NCBI GenBank assembly: GCA_030049955.1 | Contig: JASIJX010000423.1 | Location: 1 to 8,768, forward strand | DNA from: Acidobacteriaceae bacterium | GTDB taxonomy: Bacteria; Acidobacteriota; Terriglobia; Terriglobales; Acidobacteriaceae | DNA length: 8,768 nt | Direction of reading: 5' to 3' | In this document: in pieces, positions 5,675-8,768 of the stretch | Layout of the letters: every line of letters starts with the position of its first letter | Position numbering within the stretch: position 1 is the stretch's first letter | Notes under the pieces: generated by a model | What the model was told of the DNA's origin: nothing | The model's database searches: none | The model's input: only the letters and a program-made list of their open reading frames with translations | Position numbers and translations under genes: made by a program

Positions 5675-7081
5675 TTGAGTTCTACTGAAACCATTGAAAA
5701 TATGCCAGAATCCACTGAAGCCCACGGCCACGAAGGCCCTGACCACGGGCATGACCACGGGCATGACCACACGCACGATCACGATCACCAGCACGGCCCC
5801 GTTCTGAACCCCGACTGCACCCGTGAGCTGGTCATCGACGTACCCGCCGACGAAGTCTCGGCCACCTATCGCCGCGTCACCGGCCAGTACCGCAAATACG
5901 CGCGCATCCCCGGCTTCCGCGCCGGCAAGGTTCCCGAGTCCATCGTCCGGCGCCGCTATGCCAACGAGATTCGCAAGGAAGTCATCGACACCCTGCTCCC
6001 CGCTCGCTTCAACAAGGGTGTGCAGGAGCTGGGCATCCGTCCCGTCGGCCAGCCGCAGGTCACCGAGCTCACCATCGACGACAGCGCCCCCATGCACGTC
6101 AAGGCAGTCTTCGAATTCATCCCCGACTTCGCCATCGAAGGCTACAAGGACGTAACCGTCCCCAAACCCTCTGTTGATGTCACCGAAGAAGAATTTCAGC
6201 AGGAGCTCGAGCAGCTTCGCGACTCCCGCTCCACCATGGAGCCGGTCGAGGAAGACCGCGCGCTCGCCGACGGCGATTTCGCGCAAATCAGCTACAAGGG
6301 CCAAATAGCGGAAGTTGCCGAGGGCGACGCCGAAGCCGCTGCGCCCATCGCTGGTGAAGACGCACTCGTCGAAATCGGCGGCAAATCCACCGTCGAGGCC
6401 TTCACCACCGCCCTCCGCGGCGCCAAGGCTGACCAGGAGCTGAAGGCCGAAGTCGTTTACCCGGCCGATTACTCCGAGCCCAAGCTGGCCGGCAAGACCG
6501 TCGCCTACGAGCTCACCGTCAAGGGCATCAAGAAGCGCAATCTCCCCGAGCTCAATGACGAATTCGCCAAAGAGATCGGCGGCTATGAGAACGTGGCCGA
6601 GCTCGAAAGCAAAGTCCGCGAGCACCTCGCCAACCGCAAGCGTCGCGCCGTTGAAAACGAGACCAGGGAAAAGCTTCTCGCCGCCATCGCCGAGCGCTAT
6701 ACCTTCCCAGTTCCCGAGTCGCTCGTGCAGGAGCAGATCGACAATCGCCTCGAGCGCGGTCTGCGCGCCCTTGCCGCACAGGGCATGAACCCCGACCAGA
6801 TGCGCAAGCTCGACTTCACGCGCCTCCGCGCCGCCCAGCGCGACTCGGCCGTCTCCGAAGTCAGAACGCAGATTCTCCTCGACCGCATCGCCGGGGAGGA
6901 AAACATTACCGTCACCGACGAAGAACTGGACAACGAATTACAGTTGGTTTCCTTACAGACACGGGAACCCCTCGACTCCCTGAAGGGGCGATTGACCCAG
7001 GACGGTGGTCTCGGTAGGATCAGGGAACAAATTCGGCGGGAAAAGACCGCCAATGCGCTGTACGAACGCCTGCCCGGCTGA
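5675..7081 (+). CDS. tig: Trigger factor, ribosome-associated chaperone and prolyl isomerase, with a His-rich N-terminus
   Basis: 468 residues from a TTG start; 459 from the ATG at 5702. E. coli trigger factor has 432. Trigger factor docks at the ribosome exit tunnel and shields nascent chains. Residues 17-40 hold 11 histidines in alternating HGHDHGHDH pattern, an extension absent from E. coli. The ribosome-binding domain follows (about 42-160) with the signature GFRAGKVP at 80-87; E. coli has GFRKGKVP. The FKBP-like isomerase domain spans about 190-285 (GDFAQISYKG to VAYELTVKGIKKR). The SurA-like C-terminal chaperone arms run from about 290 to 468 (LPELNDEFAKEIG onward). It lies 125 bases upstream of clpP in the same direction, the common tig-clpP-clpX order. 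The His-rich part may bind Ni or Zn, as the His-rich tail of SlyD does; this is inferred. Confidence 0.95.
   Translation: MSSTETIENMPESTEAHGHEGPDHGHDHGHDHTHDHDHQHGPVLNPDCTRELVIDVPADEVSATYRRVTGQYRKYARIPGFRAGKVPESIVRRRYANEIRKEVIDTLLPARFNKGVQELGIRPVGQPQVTELTIDDSAPMHVKAVFEFIPDFAIEGYKDVTVPKPSVDVTEEEFQQELEQLRDSRSTMEPVEEDRALADGDFAQISYKGQIAEVAEGDAEAAAPIAGEDALVEIGGKSTVEAFTTALRGAKADQELKAEVVYPADYSEPKLAGKTVAYELTVKGIKKRNLPELNDEFAKEIGGYENVAELESKVREHLANRKRRAVENETREKLLAAIAERYTFPVPESLVQEQIDNRLERGLRALAAQGMNPDQMRKLDFTRLRAAQRDSAVSEVRTQILLDRIAGEENITVTDEELDNELQLVSLQTREPLDSLKGRLTQDGGLGRIREQIRREKTANALYERLPG
5723..5794 (+). repeat. His-codon-rich tract in tig
   Basis: Codes 11 His in 24 residues, interspersed with Asp and Gly. 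It includes a 12-base tandem unit GACCACGGGCAT (5741-5752 and 5753-5764) plus a half copy (5765-5770). The repeat could lengthen or shorten by slippage without breaking the frame. Confidence 0.8.
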
Positions 7082-7083
7082 AC

Positions 7084-7100
7084 AACAGCTTCTGGCTGTT
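7084..7100 (+). terminator. Short hairpin just after the tig stop
   Basis: Perfect six-base arms AACAGC (7084-7089) and GCTGTT (7095-7100) around TTCTG, three bases after the stop codon. No T-run follows, so read-through into clpP is likely; it may act as a weak attenuator or processing site. Confidence 0.25.
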
Positions 7101-7202
7101 AGCTTCCAGCCGCTAGCCTGGCATGGCAGGTGCCCGGGGCTTGAGGAGAACGAGAAGCAAGTTAGCAGCTGGAGGCTAGAAGCTAGAAGCTAGGAGCTAA
7201 CA
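7098..7202. repeat. Inverted and tandem AGCT-type repeats in the tig-clpP gap
   Basis: A 7-base unit GCTAGAA occurs twice (7175-7181, 7182-7188), then as GCTAGGA (7189-7195) and GCTAACA (7196-7202). GTTAGCT at 7098-7104 is the exact complement of AGCTAAC at 7195-7201, and GTTAGC at 7161-7166 can also pair with GCTAAC at 7196-7201, so two alternative folds are possible. The gap seems to be one low-complexity inverted element, like repeat insertions seen between acidobacterial genes. Confidence 0.6.
7192..7196 (+). promoter_or_regulatory. Ribosome binding site of clpP, inside a tandem repeat
   Basis: AGGAG, ten bases before the clpP ATG. It is formed by the variant third copy (GCTAGGA) of the GCTAGAA repeat and borders the stem-forming bases at 7195-7201, so its exposure may depend on folding of the leader. 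Confidence 0.55.
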
Positions 7203-7206
7203 AAAG

Positions 7207-7797
7207 ATGGCTTTAGTTCCGATGGTAGTTGAGCAGACGAGCCGGGGCGAGCGCGCCTACGACATCTACTCCCGTCTGCTGCGCGACAACATTATCTTTC
7301 TTGGCACGCCCATTGACGACCAGGTTGCCAACCTCGTCGTCGCCCAGATGCTGTTTCTCTCTGGCGAAGATCCGGAGAAGGACGTGCAGCTTTACATCAA
7401 TTCTCCCGGTGGCTCCATTACCGCCGGACTGGCCATTTACGATACCATGCAGTTCATCAAGAACAACGTGGTCACGTACTGTATCGGCCAGGCTGCCAGC
7501 ATGGGCGCGTTTCTGCTGCTCGCCGGGACCAAGGGCAAGCGGTTTGCCCTGCCCAACTCGAGGATCCTCATACACCAGCCCTCTATGGGCGGCTTGAGCG
7601 GTCAGGCGACCGATATTGACATCCACGCGCGGGAGATCTTGCGGATTCGCGAGATAACGAATACCCTGATGGCCAAACATACAGGCCAGCCTCTCGACCG
7701 CATCGAGCGCGACGTGGAGCGAGACTTCATCATGACGGCGCAGCAAGCGAAGGAGTACGGCATCGTCGACGAGATTATTGACCGGCCCCGGACGTGA
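7207..7797 (+). CDS. clpP: ATP-dependent Clp protease proteolytic subunit ClpP
   Basis: 196 residues. ClpP forms the double-heptamer serine protease chamber in the cytoplasm and degrades proteins unfolded by ClpX or a ClpA/C-type partner. The catalytic triad is visible: Ser98 in GQAASMGAF, His123 in ILIHQPSMG and Asp173 in RDVERDF. The oxyanion-hole region SPGGSITAG is at 66-74. The protein starts directly at [28 protein letters not shown] sequence, which matches the mature N-terminus of E. coli ClpP (207 residues before processing), so little or no propeptide is present. The N-terminal residues form the axial gate. It follows tig by 125 bases and precedes clpX by 159 bases, all in one direction, consistent with one operon or coupled expression. 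The ATG is supported by AGGAG ten bases upstream and by the family start. Confidence 0.97.
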   Translation: MALVPMVVEQTSRGERAYDIYSRLLRDNIIFLGTPIDDQVANLVVAQMLFLSGEDPEKDVQLYINSPGGSITAGLAIYDTMQFIKNNVVTYCIGQAASMGAFLLLAGTKGKRFALPNSRILIHQPSMGGLSGQATDIDIHAREILRIREITNTLMAKHTGQPLDRIERDVERDFIMTAQQAKEYGIVDEIIDRPRT

Positions 7798-7873
7798 CCC
7801 TGGGTCTCCGCGGACAGCTCTTTGTCCGTGGGGTGGAGTAACCCAGGGTCCCCACGGACAGTTCGTCCGCGGG
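7798..7873. repeat. Compound inverted repeat between clpP and clpX
   Basis: Two hairpins stand side by side: CCGCGGACA (7808-7816) with TGTCCGTGG (7823-7831), and CCCACGGAC (7851-7859) with GTCCGCGGG (7865-7873). Each has a mismatch or wobble. The outer arms match perfectly instead: TGTCCGTGGGG (7823-7833) with CCCCACGGACA (7850-7860), and CCGCGGAC (7808-7815) with GTCCGCGG (7865-7872). A further pair, CCCTGGGT (7798-7805) with ACCCAGGG (7841-7848), starts right after the clpP stop. The element can thus fold in at least two ways. No T-tract follows, so it resembles a REP or BIME-type element more than a plain terminator. Confidence 0.65.
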
Positions 7874-7897
7874 AAAAGGTAACCGGGGTCCCTAACC

Positions 7898-7912
7898 GGC
7901 CGCTGGACGGCC
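7898..7912 (+). repeat. Small GC hairpin upstream of clpX
   Basis: GGCCG (7898-7902) and CGGCC (7908-7912) around CTGGA. It overlaps the proposed -35 box of the clpX promoter, so the two readings compete. Possibly incidental in such GC-rich DNA. Confidence 0.3.
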
Positions 7913-7932
7913 ACTAAATATTGGAATATGCT
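7904..7932 (+). promoter_or_regulatory. Candidate promoter for clpX
   Basis: TGGACG (7904-7909), a 17-base spacer and TATGCT (7927-7932), each four of six to consensus. It would start a transcript about 20 bases before the clpX ATG and would let clpX be made apart from clpP. It is weak on sequence alone, but the overlapping palindrome adds some support. Confidence 0.3.
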
Positions 7933-7942
7933 CGTTCCAATA
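7919..7942. promoter_or_regulatory. Palindrome, possible operator or leader hairpin of clpX
   Basis: Perfect eight-base arms TATTGGAA (7919-7926) and TTCCAATA (7935-7942), with an eight-base centre TATGCTCG. It is AT-rich in GC-rich surroundings. It spans the proposed -10 box and ends at the clpX Shine-Dalgarno sequence (AGGGAG, 7942-7947). It does not match the CIRCE element (TTAGCACTC-N9-GAGTGCTAA) or the CtsR heptad, so the regulator, if any, is unidentified. Confidence 0.45.
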
Positions 7943-7956
7943 GGGAGCCATCATCA

Positions 7957-8768
7957 ATGAAACCCCGCACCGGGCCCGATGAAGCGCTGCGCTGCTCGTT
8001 CTGCCATAAGTCACAGGACGCCGTAGCAAAGCTCATCTCGTCGCCCAGCGACTACCCCCGCGCTTACATATGCGATGAGTGCGTGGCCGTCTGTAACTCT
8101 ATTCTTGAGGACGACCGCGGCGAGGCCGCGCCGGCAACCGTGGCGGGTCATCTGCCCAAGCCCCAGGAAGTTAAGACGTTTCTCGACGAGTACGTCATCG
8201 GCCAGGACCAGACCAAGAAAAAGCTCGCAGTGGCTGTTTACAACCACTACAAGCGCGTGCAGATGAACCGCATGCGCAACAACGAAGTCGAGCTCGCGAA
8301 ATCCAACATCCTGCTCATCGGGCCCACCGGCTCCGGCAAAACGCTTCTCGCCCACACGCTGGCCAAAATGCTCGACGTTCCCTTCGCCATCGTTGACGCC
8401 ACCACGCTCACCGAGGCCGGCTACGTCGGCGAGGATGTCGAGAACATCATCCTCAAGCTGCTGCAGGCCGCCGACGGCGACGTAACGCGCGCCCAGCAGG
8501 GCATCATCTATATCGACGAAATCGACAAAATTGGCCGCAAGGACGAAAATCCCTCCATTACCCGCGACGTTTCGGGCGAGGGCGTCCAGCAGGCGCTGCT
8601 CAAGATCCTTGAAGGCACCGTTGCCAACGTGCCGCCGCAGGGTGGCCGCAAGCACCCGCACCAGGAGTTCACCGCCGTCGACACCACCAACATCCTCTTC
8701 ATCTGCGGAGGAGCGTTCGTGGGCCTCGAGCGTGTCGTCGGTCGCCGCGTCGGCAAAAAAGCCCTCGG
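7957..8768 (+). CDS. clpX: ATP-dependent Clp protease ATP-binding subunit ClpX (C-terminus beyond the right edge)
   Basis: 270 complete codons from ATG at 7957, running off the window; family members are around 420 residues, so about one third is missing. ClpX is a hexameric AAA+ unfoldase that recognises tagged proteins and threads them into ClpP. The N-terminal zinc-binding domain has four cysteines, Cys13 and Cys16 (CSFC) and Cys39 and Cys42 (CDEC), and dimerises for substrate and adaptor binding. The AAA+ module shows Walker A GPTGSGKT at 122-129, the pore-1 loop GYVG at 155-158, Walker B IIYIDEID at 183-190 and the RKH pore motif at 231-233. The ClpP-binding IGF loop would lie near or just past the cut end and is not seen. 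The start is backed by AGGGAG nine bases upstream and the normal spacing to the zinc domain. Confidence 0.97.
   Translation, partial: MKPRTGPDEALRCSFCHKSQDAVAKLISSPSDYPRAYICDECVAVCNSILEDDRGEAAPATVAGHLPKPQEVKTFLDEYVIGQDQTKKKLAVAVYNHYKRVQMNRMRNNEVELAKSNILLIGPTGSGKTLLAHTLAKMLDVPFAIVDATTLTEAGYVGEDVENIILKLLQAADGDVTRAQQGIIYIDEIDKIGRKDENPSITRDVSGEGVQQALLKILEGTVANVPPQGGRKHPHQEFTAVDTTNILFICGGAFVGLERVVGRRVGKKAL

Noticed and set aside
5474..6625. A 383-codon open frame on the minus strand opposite tig
   Set aside because: It is antisense to a well conserved trigger factor; the Gly-, Val- and Asp-rich translation is the usual shadow of GC-rich coding DNA and matches nothing.
7213..7914. A 233-codon open frame on the minus strand opposite clpP
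   Set aside because: clpP has an intact catalytic triad and full length on the other strand; the antisense frame has no recognisable domain.
8011..8661. A 216-codon open frame on the minus strand opposite clpX
   Set aside because: It overlies the clpX zinc and AAA+ motifs in antisense and has no family features.
1..8768. CRISPR array, transposase, phage genes, toxin-antitoxin pair or defence genes
   Set aside because: None was seen on either strand; the repeats present are coding NHL units or short intergenic inverted repeats without the regular spacer pattern of an array.

Overview
The window most likely comes from an Acidobacteriota genome (Terriglobia-like). This is inferred from three things: the high-GC coding style, the tig-clpP-clpX order with a His-rich trigger-factor N-terminus, and the large secreted NHL-repeat protein carrying 'choice-of-anchor D' type Ig-like domains. 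No rRNA or other phylogenetic marker is present, so the assignment is a judgement from gene content.

Left part (1-4341, minus strand): two secreted-protein genes lie in the same direction. The upstream one (718-4341) encodes a 1207-residue exported protein: a signal peptide, two sets of six NHL repeats that each look like one six-bladed beta-propeller, an Ig-like domain after each set, and four C-terminal modules in an A-B-A-B order. The downstream one (277 down to the left edge) is only an N-terminus with a clear signal peptide. Each gene has a sigma70-like promoter, and the -10 regions are nearly identical, so they may be co-regulated. A UUCG-capped stem-loop lies between them.

Middle (4342-5674): about 1.3 kb with little coding potential. 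It holds the leader and promoter of the NHL gene, two REP-like GC-rich hairpins, a hairpin with a U-tract that may end a structured RNA, one plausible 80-codon gene on the minus strand with a strong ribosome binding site, and a candidate promoter for the next operon.

Right part (5675-8768, plus strand): the protein-quality-control cluster. Trigger factor (tig) helps nascent chains fold at the ribosome. ClpP is the serine protease chamber. ClpX, cut by the right edge, is the AAA+ unfoldase that feeds ClpP. The tig-clpP gap holds short tandem repeats that also supply the clpP Shine-Dalgarno sequence. The clpP-clpX gap holds a compound inverted repeat and a palindrome over a possible clpX promoter. 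The core enzymes are ordinary; the novelty lies in the secreted proteins, their shared promoters, the His-rich trigger-factor extension and the structured intergenic DNA.
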